Assembly: GCA_039934475.1 (NCBI GenBank)
Contig: JBDTMC010000429.1
Location: 1 to 6,829 of the forward strand
Direction of reading: 5' to 3'
Length of the DNA: 6,829 nt
DNA from: JBDTMC01 sp039934475
Lineage (GTDB): Bacteria; Acidobacteriota; Terriglobia; Bryobacterales; Bryobacteraceae
Shown: piece by piece, positions 1-6,311 of the stretch
How the letters are laid out: each line of letters opens with the position of its first letter
How positions within the stretch are numbered: position 1 is the stretch's first letter
Program-made: the position numbers and the translations under genes
Notes under the pieces: generated by a model
The model's input: only the letters and a program-made list of their open reading frames with translations
What the model was told of the DNA's origin: nothing
Databases searched by the model: none

Positions 1-10
1 AACGCTTCTC

Positions 11-16
11 AGGAGG
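11..16 (+). promoter_or_regulatory. Shine-Dalgarno-like AGGAGG before the sulfatase
   Basis: A perfect AGGAGG lies only two bases before the ATG at 19. That is closer than the usual 5-9 bases, so the site does not firmly prove this start. The frame is open back to the window edge, and an ATG at 61 (M-A-E-G-D-P) is a further in-frame alternative. Confidence 0.4.
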
Positions 17-18
17 CT

Positions 19-1970
19 ATGAATAGTTCTCGGTCCCGCCGAGTGCGAAGACTCCGTCCGATGGCGGAGGGTGACCCGCTGGCTCCCTACATCCAATACA
101 ATATTTTAATGATCATGGTGGATCAGATGAGATATCCAACATGGTTCCCCGGTGGCAATGCTTCATCCGTGTATGGCACGTTTCCGAATATCGGTTGGCT
201 ACGTTCCAGGTCGTTCGAGTTCTCAACTACTATCCGGCTGCGACCAATTGTACGCCTTCGCGGGCATCGCTACTTACCGGGTTGTACTCCCAGCAGCAGT
301 AACTGTTTGAGGGTTGCGTGGACAGCAATGGCTACTCCATGAACACCGGCTTTTACAACATCGGGAGTGCTCTCAGTGAATCCGCGGGTTGTCCGGCGTG
401 GTTAACGCCCGCCGGCCGGTCGAAGTATGATACGGCGTGGATTGGGAAGTGGCACTTGTCCAATGTGCAGACCAGCGGGGCGCCAGAGGACGGCCTTATC
501 TCACAGTATGGGTTCACGAATTTGAAGTCCATCCCCGACGCTCCTGCCGGTATCGCCTCTCCCGCGGGGTGGGTGAACGAGGGAACCGAAGGCGGACCGA
601 TCACCACCACAAAATTCGGCGCCGAGAACTATCTCTCCGACCAGTCAGTATCGAGCAGGTTTGAGACTTGGGCGGCGGATAAGGCATCGACTGGCCAAAC
701 CCCATGGTTCTGCGGCGTGAGTTTCGTCAACCCGCACGACATTGCCTTCGGCCCCTACTGTTTTGGTCTCACCAGCGGCGATTTTCAGCCGCCTGCGTTG
801 GCGGGTCCTGGATTCCATCAAGGCCCTGTAGAATACGCGGCACCGCCGGTGGGCGGGGACCCTACCAAGGACATACCCGCGCAGAGCTCCTACAACATCT
901 TCACCGCCAGCGCTCTGCCCAAGGATGCTGGTTTGGGGACCTGGAATGGCGATGACTCCTTGGCGTATACGGCGTACGCGTCCAGCGGAAAACCCGACTT
1001 GCAGCTTACATTCCGGCAACTTGTATATAAACTGGACGGCCGCGTCGTTCCTAAATTCACAGACGCGACGAAGTGGCAAAACGGCTGGAACACGTTTCTC
1101 AACTACTACTATTGGATGCACGCCTGTGCTGACATTCAGGTCGGCCGTGTGCTCACCAGCCTGAGTGCGGGAGGACGTACGCTGGGCAATAATACCGTGA
1201 TTCTCTTCCTCTCGGATCACGGTGAGTATGGCGGGTCGCATGCGCTGGCCGGGAAGGGCGGAGCCGTATACGACGAGTCGATACACGTTCCTCTATATAT
1301 CAGCTATCCATCGCAGCGAACGACGCAAACGCAGGTGAAATACCGGTCCCAGATGGTATCGAGCGTCGATTTGCTGCCCTTCATCCTGACATTGGCGTGC
1401 GGTTCGCCGACGTATTGGAGCCAAACTGGAAAGCCGTTCACCTATTTGGGCGGTCGGGAGTCCGTTTATGATTTTTTATTTACAGCCACACCCACGCTCC
1501 GACGGACAGTGACGGTGGGCGGGACGACTCTACAGTACATCCTGCATACTTACGATGAGGGCAGCGCGCAGGGCGGAACAGCTCTCGACTTAACCTACTC
1601 TGCTGCCACGCCACCTCCTCCGGGCCATATCATCTGTATGAGAACGCAGACCAAGGACAGCGCCGGGAATTACGCCGGCGCCAAGATTGCCAAATATAGC
1701 TTTTGGCAGTGTGGAACGACGCTCCCCGATACGGCTCAACCGCAACAGTATGAGTTTTACGATTATCTGGCGGCGTCTGGCTCCGGTCCGGGCAATTTAA
1801 ATGAATTAGGAAACGATTACTTCACTTCCACTCGCTACAGCGCCTTCAAGACAGCCTTCGATGGGGTGCTGTCGGGCACTGAGTTGTATGGCGCGCTGCC
1901 AGGAACTCTGAGTACAGTCCAAGCTCAAGCACGAACCTTGTATCTCTCGATCTATGGCTCAGGATGCTAG
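19..1970 (+). pseudogene. Cys-type sulfatase, broken by a frameshift and a stop
   Basis: This is a sulfatase (alkaline phosphatase superfamily hydrolase of sulfate esters), about 650 residues if repaired; the substrate is unknown. The first part reads in the frame of 19: a basic N-terminus, then Y-N-I-L-M-I-M-V-D-Q-M-R with the first metal-site Asp, and P-N-I-G-W-L. At about 223-225 one base appears to be missing. The family sequence resumes in the frame of 318 as N-Y-Y-P-A-A-T-N, then C-T-P-S-R-A-S-L-L-T-G at 249-281, the FGE recognition motif whose Cys (249-251) becomes formylglycine. An in-frame TAA follows at 300-302. After it the frame is open to 1970, with G-K-W-H-L (444-458), N-P-H-D (729-740), S-D-H-G-E-Y-G-G-S-H (1212-1241) and G-K-G (1251-1259), all expected sulfatase motifs. 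I see no signal peptide, so the product would be cytoplasmic unless the true start lies upstream. As written, neither fragment contains the catalytic Cys. The intact 3' part suggests recent decay or sequence error. Confidence 0.85.
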
Positions 1971-1982
1971 TTTACTCGAGGT

Positions 1983-2007
1983 GGGCCGGGATTTTCTGTC
2001 CCGGCTC
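1983..2007 (+). other. Intergenic hairpin between sulfatase and FG-GAP gene
   Basis: GCCGGGA (1985-1991) pairs perfectly with TCCCGGC (1999-2005) across a 7-base loop, TTTTCTG. A G-U and a G-C pair extend the stem to nine pairs. No T-run follows, so it is not a classical intrinsic terminator. Lying between the sulfatase stop and the next start, it could stabilise or process a polycistronic mRNA or reduce expression between the genes. The role is inferred. Confidence 0.45.
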
Positions 2008-2023
2008 TAGAGTGAGAAACCAT

Positions 2024-4153
2024 ATGAGAACCAAGACTCGGACTGTCCTACTCGTCTTATTGCTTTCCCTGGGCCTGCAGGCCCAGAATTTCGGCGCGCG
2101 GAAGGACTACTACGCGGTGGGCCAACCTTATCCCTGTGTTTTCGATGCTAACGGAGATGGGATCCCCGACGTCATCACGACCGCGATTGGTGGAGTGCAA
2201 TCGAGTTTCGGGAATGGCGACGGATCCTTTCGCAATGGACCGATAACCAGTGTTCCCGGGTATTCGATCGCAACCTTGGCGTGGGGAGACTTCAACGCCG
2301 ACGGTAGACCCGACTTGGTAGCCGGAGCTCAGCGTCAATCGGACTTTCAACAGGGCTTTGGCGTGCTCTTGGGTCGTGGTGACGGTACGTTCTTGGACCT
2401 CGCCTTCTATCCAGCAGCGGACACGATCTATGGTGTCGGACAAATGCTAGCGGCGGACTTCAATCGTGATGGCAAACTCGACGTGGTCAGTGTTTTTTCG
2501 TGGGGCACACAGACGGGAATCGGGTTTTCGGCGGGTCGGGGGGACGGTACGCTCAGCCTGCCTGTGATGATACCCATTCCTACTTTCGCTGCGTTCCCGA
2601 TCGCAATGGGTGATTTCAACCGCGATGGGAGTCTGGACATCGCGTTGACAGGTCCAGATGGGGTTTGGACCATGCAAGGGGATGGCAAAGGGGGATTCGT
2701 ACCAGGCGAACTAATTCCCGCCGTGGATATGAGCGGTGTCGCGGCGGGAGATGTTAACGGCGACGGCTTCGACGACATCATCGCGACAAGCGTAAATGGC
2801 GATCTGGGATGGGTGGCGCTCGGTAAGGGAGACGGCCACTTTCAAACCGCCAGCCGCTTCGTGCTTCCTGGCGGAGGGTCGGGCGGGGGGCGGCTCGCCC
2901 TTGTCGATGTGAACGCCGACGGGTTTTTAGACGTGGTCAGCGGCAGCGTCTACGTTGCCTTCGGAAAGGGAGATGGCAGCTTCGAACTGCCGAGGTTTTG
3001 GCCCACGACCTCTTTTTCTAGCAGTTTCGCGGCCGCACGGCTGAGAAAGAACGGTCCGGTGGACCTTATTGTTCAAGGCACGCGCGATTTCTCTGCGCTG
3101 CTCAACAAGGGCAACGGCACCTTCGAGGAAGGGCTGCTGTATCCCGCTGGAGCGCCGGGCTGCGTTGCGGTGGCCGACTATAACATGGATGGACAGTTGG
3201 ACGTAGCCGTCGCGGATGCCAGTTTGGGCGTAATCCGGATTCTGAATGGGACGGGGTCCCCGAAGGCTCCTCTCGTCTACCACGGAAAGGTTCCTTTCTT
3301 CCCCAGTTGCATCTACTCGGCCGACATGAACGGGGATGGCTTGCCGGACCTGGTGGCCACTAAGAGCCCGAACGCGCTCAGCACCACGGTCCTGGTGTTT
3401 CCAGGGCACGGCGATGGAAGTTTCGGTTCCCCCTCCACGTTGAGCTATGGTTTCAGTTCCCCCGATCTGACGTTCGGCGACCTGAACGGAGACGGGAAGA
3501 TGGATATCATTCTGTCGCTCGGCTATGTCCTTTACGGCAACGGGGACGGGACTCTGCAGCCGCCGCTTCGGATTCTGCCGACGACCGTTGGTCCTGTAGA
3601 TGTGCAGGCCAGCGACTTGAATGGCGACGGCAAACTCGACCTCGTGTTTTGCACGGGGAACAAGCGGACGGTATGGGTGGGCCTGAACCAGGGCGGTGGA
3701 ACAATGCAATATAGCCAATACGAGGTCCGTGAGCCGGGGAGCGCGGTTGTGGCCGACTTCACGGGCGACGGTATCCTCGACCTGGCGATCGCCAATTACC
3801 CGTCCATGATCACTCTCCTGAAGGGGGTGGGTGACGGCACCTTCGTCCCCGGTGGAACATTCTCCGATCCCGCACTGCCGGGTACCTCCTTGGTGCGTCT
3901 AGGAGACTTCAATCGCGACGGGAAACCGGACCTGGCGGTGGCCAACGGCGGGGACGGGAATATCGCCATCCTGCTCGGACATGAGGACGGTACCTTCACA
4001 CGGTCGCAGTTGCTCGGTGTCTATCCCGGTTTCACCACAATGCACACGGTGAGCCTGCACGGGCATCCGGGCGGACTGCCGAGAGACATCGTTGCCACCG
4101 CGGGACCAGATCTGTGGGTGCTGATCAACTGGGCCCCGTCCGCCGCACCGTAA
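2024..4153 (+). CDS. Secreted FG-GAP/VCBS-repeat beta-propeller protein
   Basis: This is a 709-residue exported protein of tandem integrin-like FG-GAP/VCBS repeats. I chose the ATG at 2024 because it opens a clear signal peptide: M-R-T-K-T-R, a hydrophobic run V-L-L-V-L-L-L-S-L-G-L, and probable cleavage after L-Q-A (residue 20). The longer frame from 1964 would put 20 unlikely residues ahead of it and overlap the sulfatase. Calcium-binding D-x-N-x-D-G-x-x-D loops begin near residues 41, 89, 145, 197, 243, 295, 385, 434, 486, 531, 578 (D-F-T-G-D-G) and 628. Each is normally followed by a G-x-G-D-G-T/S-F turn. Degenerate repeats sit near 338 (R-L-R-K-N-G-P-V-D-L) and 680 (ending P-R-D-I-V-A-T), giving 14 units, consistent with two seven-bladed propellers. 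There is no C-terminal anchor, sorting domain or enzymatic domain, so a binding or scaffold role outside the cytoplasm is likely. The ligand cannot be read from sequence. The gene lies 53 bases after the sulfatase and 24 before the isomerase. Confidence 0.9.
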   Translation: MRTKTRTVLLVLLLSLGLQAQNFGARKDYYAVGQPYPCVFDANGDGIPDVITTAIGGVQSSFGNGDGSFRNGPITSVPGYSIATLAWGDFNADGRPDLVAGAQRQSDFQQGFGVLLGRGDGTFLDLAFYPAADTIYGVGQMLAADFNRDGKLDVVSVFSWGTQTGIGFSAGRGDGTLSLPVMIPIPTFAAFPIAMGDFNRDGSLDIALTGPDGVWTMQGDGKGGFVPGELIPAVDMSGVAAGDVNGDGFDDIIATSVNGDLGWVALGKGDGHFQTASRFVLPGGGSGGGRLALVDVNADGFLDVVSGSVYVAFGKGDGSFELPRFWPTTSFSSSFAAARLRKNGPVDLIVQGTRDFSALLNKGNGTFEEGLLYPAGAPGCVAVADYNMDGQLDVAVADASLGVIRILNGTGSPKAPLVYHGKVPFFPSCIYSADMNGDGLPDLVATKSPNALSTTVLVFPGHGDGSFGSPSTLSYGFSSPDLTFGDLNGDGKMDIILSLGYVLYGNGDGTLQPPLRILPTTVGPVDVQASDLNGDGKLDLVFCTGNKRTVWVGLNQGGGTMQYSQYEVREPGSAVVADFTGDGILDLAIANYPSMITLLKGVGDGTFVPGGTFSDPALPGTSLVRLGDFNRDGKPDLAVANGGDGNIAILLGHEDGTFTRSQLLGVYPGFTTMHTVSLHGHPGGLPRDIVATAGPDLWVLINWAPSAAP

Positions 4154-4168
4154 AGCGATCCAAGTTTC

Positions 4169-4174
4169 AGGAGA
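4169..4174 (+). promoter_or_regulatory. Ribosome binding site of the isomerase gene
   Basis: AGGAGA lies three bases before the ATG at 4178, inside the 24-base gap after the FG-GAP gene. It supports that start and translation from a shared mRNA. I see no promoter or terminator in this gap. Confidence 0.55.
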
Positions 4175-4177
4175 GCC

Positions 4178-5062
4178 ATGCCTATTCTGGTGAACGGCGA
4201 AGTTGTGCCCGATGCCTTGATCCGTGCCGAGGAGCAACGAGTCCGCGTTCTTCCCGAGTGGAAAGCCGCTGAGGAGCATCCGGAATTCAAGATGCGGCTC
4301 CGTGCCGCGGCGGAAGACGGCGCCATCAACCGCGTGGTCCTGGCGCAGGCGGCAGCCCGCGTGACGGCGCCGCTGGATGAAACGGAAATCGATCACGAAC
4401 TGGCCCGCCAGACGGCCGCCGGCGGATGCCGGTCTGCGTTCGATGCGCGGGAGTTGCGCTCGAACATCGCCAACACATTCCTCACGGAGGCCGTGATTCG
4501 CGATGTGGCCGGCCCGATGAGTCTGCCTTCGGAGCGGGACATTCGTAAGTTCTACGAAACGAACCGCGGCGAATTCCTGCAGCCGGAATCCGTCAAGGTC
4601 GCTCATGTCGTGAAGCACGTGGATGAGCGGTGTGGCGAGACCGAAGCCAGCCGGGTCATCGAAGAGGCGCAAGGCGAACTGGAGCGCGGAACGCCTTTCG
4701 ACGCCGTTGTCCTGAAGTATTCGGACTGCAAGGAGAACCACGGCGAACTGGGCTACTTCGCGCGCGGAGTGATGGTGGAAGAGTTCGACCAAGCGGTGTT
4801 CGCCTTGCGGCCCGGAGAGCGAACCGGCATCTTTCGGACCCCCTTCGGTTTCCACATTGCCGAGATGCGCGAACGGCGCGCCCCGATGGTTGTGCCCTTC
4901 GGTGAGGTACGCGCGGATATTGAAAAGGCGCTGATCTTCGGAGCCAAGCGGGAAGCCTTCGAGCGGGCCATAACAAAGCTGCGGGGGCGTGCGGAGATCC
5001 GCAGGATTTCGCGCGCCGAGGCGCAGAAGTTACAGCCGCGAGCAAGCGGAGCGGGTGCATGA
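4178..5062 (+). CDS. Parvulin-type (PpiC/SurA-like) peptidyl-prolyl isomerase
   Basis: This 294-residue prolyl isomerase would catalyse cis-trans change of X-Pro bonds and may act as a folding helper. Residues 1-115 are a mostly helical N-terminal region like the chaperone part of SurA/PrsA/NifM-type proteins. Residues about 138-232 are the rotamase domain: V-A-H-V-V-K-H (His143), Y-S-D-C-K-E-N-H-G-E-L-G-Y-F (181-194), M-V-E-E-F-D-Q-A-V-F-A-L, and T-P-F-G-F-H-I-A (His226). A basic helical tail follows. Unlike SurA or PrsA it starts M-P-I-L-V-N-G-E-V-V with no signal peptide or lipobox, so it should be cytoplasmic, as is NifM. Its stop overlaps the start of the FGE gene (ATGA, 5059-5062), implying translational coupling. 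With the sulfatase upstream, a role in preparing sulfatase for formylglycine formation is my inference. A general folding role is the alternative. Confidence 0.88.
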   Translation: MPILVNGEVVPDALIRAEEQRVRVLPEWKAAEEHPEFKMRLRAAAEDGAINRVVLAQAAARVTAPLDETEIDHELARQTAAGGCRSAFDARELRSNIANTFLTEAVIRDVAGPMSLPSERDIRKFYETNRGEFLQPESVKVAHVVKHVDERCGETEASRVIEEAQGELERGTPFDAVVLKYSDCKENHGELGYFARGVMVEEFDQAVFALRPGERTGIFRTPFGFHIAEMRERRAPMVVPFGEVRADIEKALIFGAKREAFERAITKLRGRAEIRRISRAEAQKLQPRASGAGA

Positions 5063-6024
5063 GCGATTCTGAGCCGCGCTGTTGCGCGCCGACCCGACGG
5101 CATTTGTGCGATCTGCAGGTCTCAAGCCGCCAGTCAGCGGAACGAGTTCTCGCCACGAAGGGCTCGACGGAGAACATGGTTCGCCTTGACGGTGGATGGC
5201 CCCTGCTGGGAAGTGACCTACCCGAGGCATTTCCGCATGACGGCGAGTCACCCGTCCGGAAGGTTTGGGTGGATCCGTTCTTCATTGCAAAGCATCCCGT
5301 AACGAACGAAGAGTTTGGCGAGTTCGTAAAGCGCAGCGGGTATGTGACTGAGGCGGAACGCGAAGGATGGTCGCTGGTGTTTCGCAACCACATCGCCGAA
5401 GACAAGAGAATGATCGCCGTGCCGGGAACGCCGTGGTGGTTTCGAGTCGAAGGCGCGGTGTGGTCGCGGCCTGTCGGTCCCAGGAGTGACGTGGACGCCC
5501 TGCCCCATCATCCGGCGGTGCAGGTCTCGTGGAACGACGCCCGTGCTTATTGTGAGTGGGCCGGGGTACGGCTGCCGACGGAGGCCGAATGGGAATTTGC
5601 AGCACGCGGCGGTCTGGAACAGAAACGCTACCCGTGGGGCGATGAGCTGACACCAGAAGGCCGGCATATGTGTAATGTGTGGCAAGGGTCGTTTCCCGAA
5701 CTGGACTTGGCGGAGGACGGGTTCTCGACGACGGCTCCGGTGGAGAGCTTTGCACCAAACGACTTTGGCCTCTACACTGTGATCGGCAACACGTGGGAAT
5801 GGTGCTCGGATTTTTTCGATCCCCTATGGCGGAGGACGGAGACGCGAGTTAACCCTCAAGGGCCACTCCGAGGAAGCGGCCGAGTGTTGAAGGGCGGATC
5901 GTATCTTTGTCATGAGAGCTATTGCTATCGGTATCGCAATTCCGCCCGCACTTACAATAGCGAAGATACTGGGACGACAAACATTGGATTTCGCGTCGTG
6001 AGGGACGTTAAACCCCTTAAATAA
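5059..6024 (+). CDS. Formylglycine-generating enzyme (SUMF1/FGE family)
   Basis: FGE is a copper-dependent oxidase that uses O2 to convert the Cys of C-x-P-x-R in unfolded sulfatases to C-alpha-formylglycine. The 321-residue protein shows the whole FGE domain from about residue 40: M-V-R-L-D-G-G, K-H-P-V-T-N-E-E-F-G-E-F-V, H-P-A-V-Q-V-S-W-N-D-A (151-161), R-L-P-T-E-A-E-W-E-F-A-A-R-G-G (171-185), N-V-W-Q-G-S-F-P (206-213), F-G-L-Y-T-V-I-G-N-T-W-E-W (236-248) and G-S-Y-L-C-H-E-S-Y-C-Y-R-Y-R (280-293). Cys284 and Cys289, five residues apart, match the two catalytic cysteines of true FGE (human 336 and 341). This separates it from the many SUMF1-like proteins that lack them. The usual G-G-x-F-x-M-G reads G-G-W-P-L-L-G, a mild deviation. 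Residues 8-13 are C-C-A-P-T-R, itself a C-x-P-x-R motif. There is no signal peptide. The start overlaps the isomerase stop, and no independent strong ribosome site is visible, so expression is probably coupled. Confidence 0.93.
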   Translation: MSDSEPRCCAPTRRHLCDLQVSSRQSAERVLATKGSTENMVRLDGGWPLLGSDLPEAFPHDGESPVRKVWVDPFFIAKHPVTNEEFGEFVKRSGYVTEAEREGWSLVFRNHIAEDKRMIAVPGTPWWFRVEGAVWSRPVGPRSDVDALPHHPAVQVSWNDARAYCEWAGVRLPTEAEWEFAARGGLEQKRYPWGDELTPEGRHMCNVWQGSFPELDLAEDGFSTTAPVESFAPNDFGLYTVIGNTWEWCSDFFDPLWRRTETRVNPQGPLRGSGRVLKGGSYLCHESYCYRYRNSARTYNSEDTGTTNIGFRVVRDVKPLK

Positions 6025-6028
6025 AGAC

Positions 6029-6053
6029 CGGTTGCGCTGCGGCCGAACAACCG
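6029..6053 (+). terminator. Possible weak terminator hairpin after the FGE gene
   Basis: CGGTTG (6029-6034) pairs with CAACCG (6048-6053) around a GC-rich 13-base loop, five bases after the FGE stop. The stem is only six pairs and no T-run follows, so it is at best a weak or factor-assisted end for the operon. It could be chance in GC-rich DNA. Confidence 0.22.
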
Positions 6054-6297
6054 CGATTCTCACAGGGCCACGGCGAAGTCAAATCCCGCCTGTGCCTTTG
6101 CGACGAGCGCCCGACCGCGACCGACTACAATCGTCTGTCGACATGCCAGCCTCTGCGAGGGCTGCCCCTGGACCGCTCACCCGATTTGATGACGCAACTG
6201 AGAAATATCAATAACCATAGCTAAACTAACGACTTGCAGGCATTCTGGGCAATCCCGCCAATCCGAAATCGCAGCTCCGGCTGCTACCCTATCCTGC

Positions 6298-6302
6298 GGA
6301 GG
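6298..6302 (+). promoter_or_regulatory. Ribosome binding site of the last gene
   Basis: GGAGG lies nine bases before the ATG at 6312, an acceptable spacing. It is the main support for that start, together with the family-like N-terminus that follows immediately. Confidence 0.6.
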
Positions 6303-6311
6303 TTGAATCTC

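Larger units (their letters stand above)
6025..6311. other. Non-coding gap between FGE and the last gene
   Basis: These 287 bases hold no convincing gene. The only short + frame (6032-6214) has no ribosome site or recognisable sequence. The gap carries a weak hairpin at its start and a more A/T-rich stretch around 6184-6235 that would suit a promoter for the gene at 6312. I cannot assign a -35/-10 pair: a TACAAT at 6126-6131 follows a TTGCGA at 6098-6103, but the 22-base spacing is too long. Confidence 0.5.

Noticed and set aside
19..75. Twin-arginine signal at the sulfatase N-terminus (S-R-R-V-R-R-L)
   Set aside because: The arginines are not followed by a hydrophobic segment. Polar and charged residues continue up to the first core strand.
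220..302. Programmed frameshifting or stop readthrough in the sulfatase
   Set aside because: There is no slippery run at the shift, and a second independent event (reading through TAA) would be required. Mutation or sequence error is simpler.
1964..2023. Earlier ATG at 1964 as start of the FG-GAP protein
   Set aside because: It overlaps the sulfatase end and adds 20 residues before an obvious signal peptide that starts at 2024.
2927..3718. Antisense open frame of 263 codons under the FG-GAP gene
   Set aside because: It is a mirror of the repeated D-x-N-x-D-G codons, with no domain of its own.
3899..4855. Long antisense open frame of 318 codons
   Set aside because: It runs opposite the FG-GAP and isomerase genes, both with clear family motifs. 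It shows no recognisable domain and is explained by GC-rich codon use.
6032..6214. Short + frame of 60 codons after the FGE gene
   Set aside because: It has no ribosome site, overlaps a hairpin and has no recognisable composition or motif.
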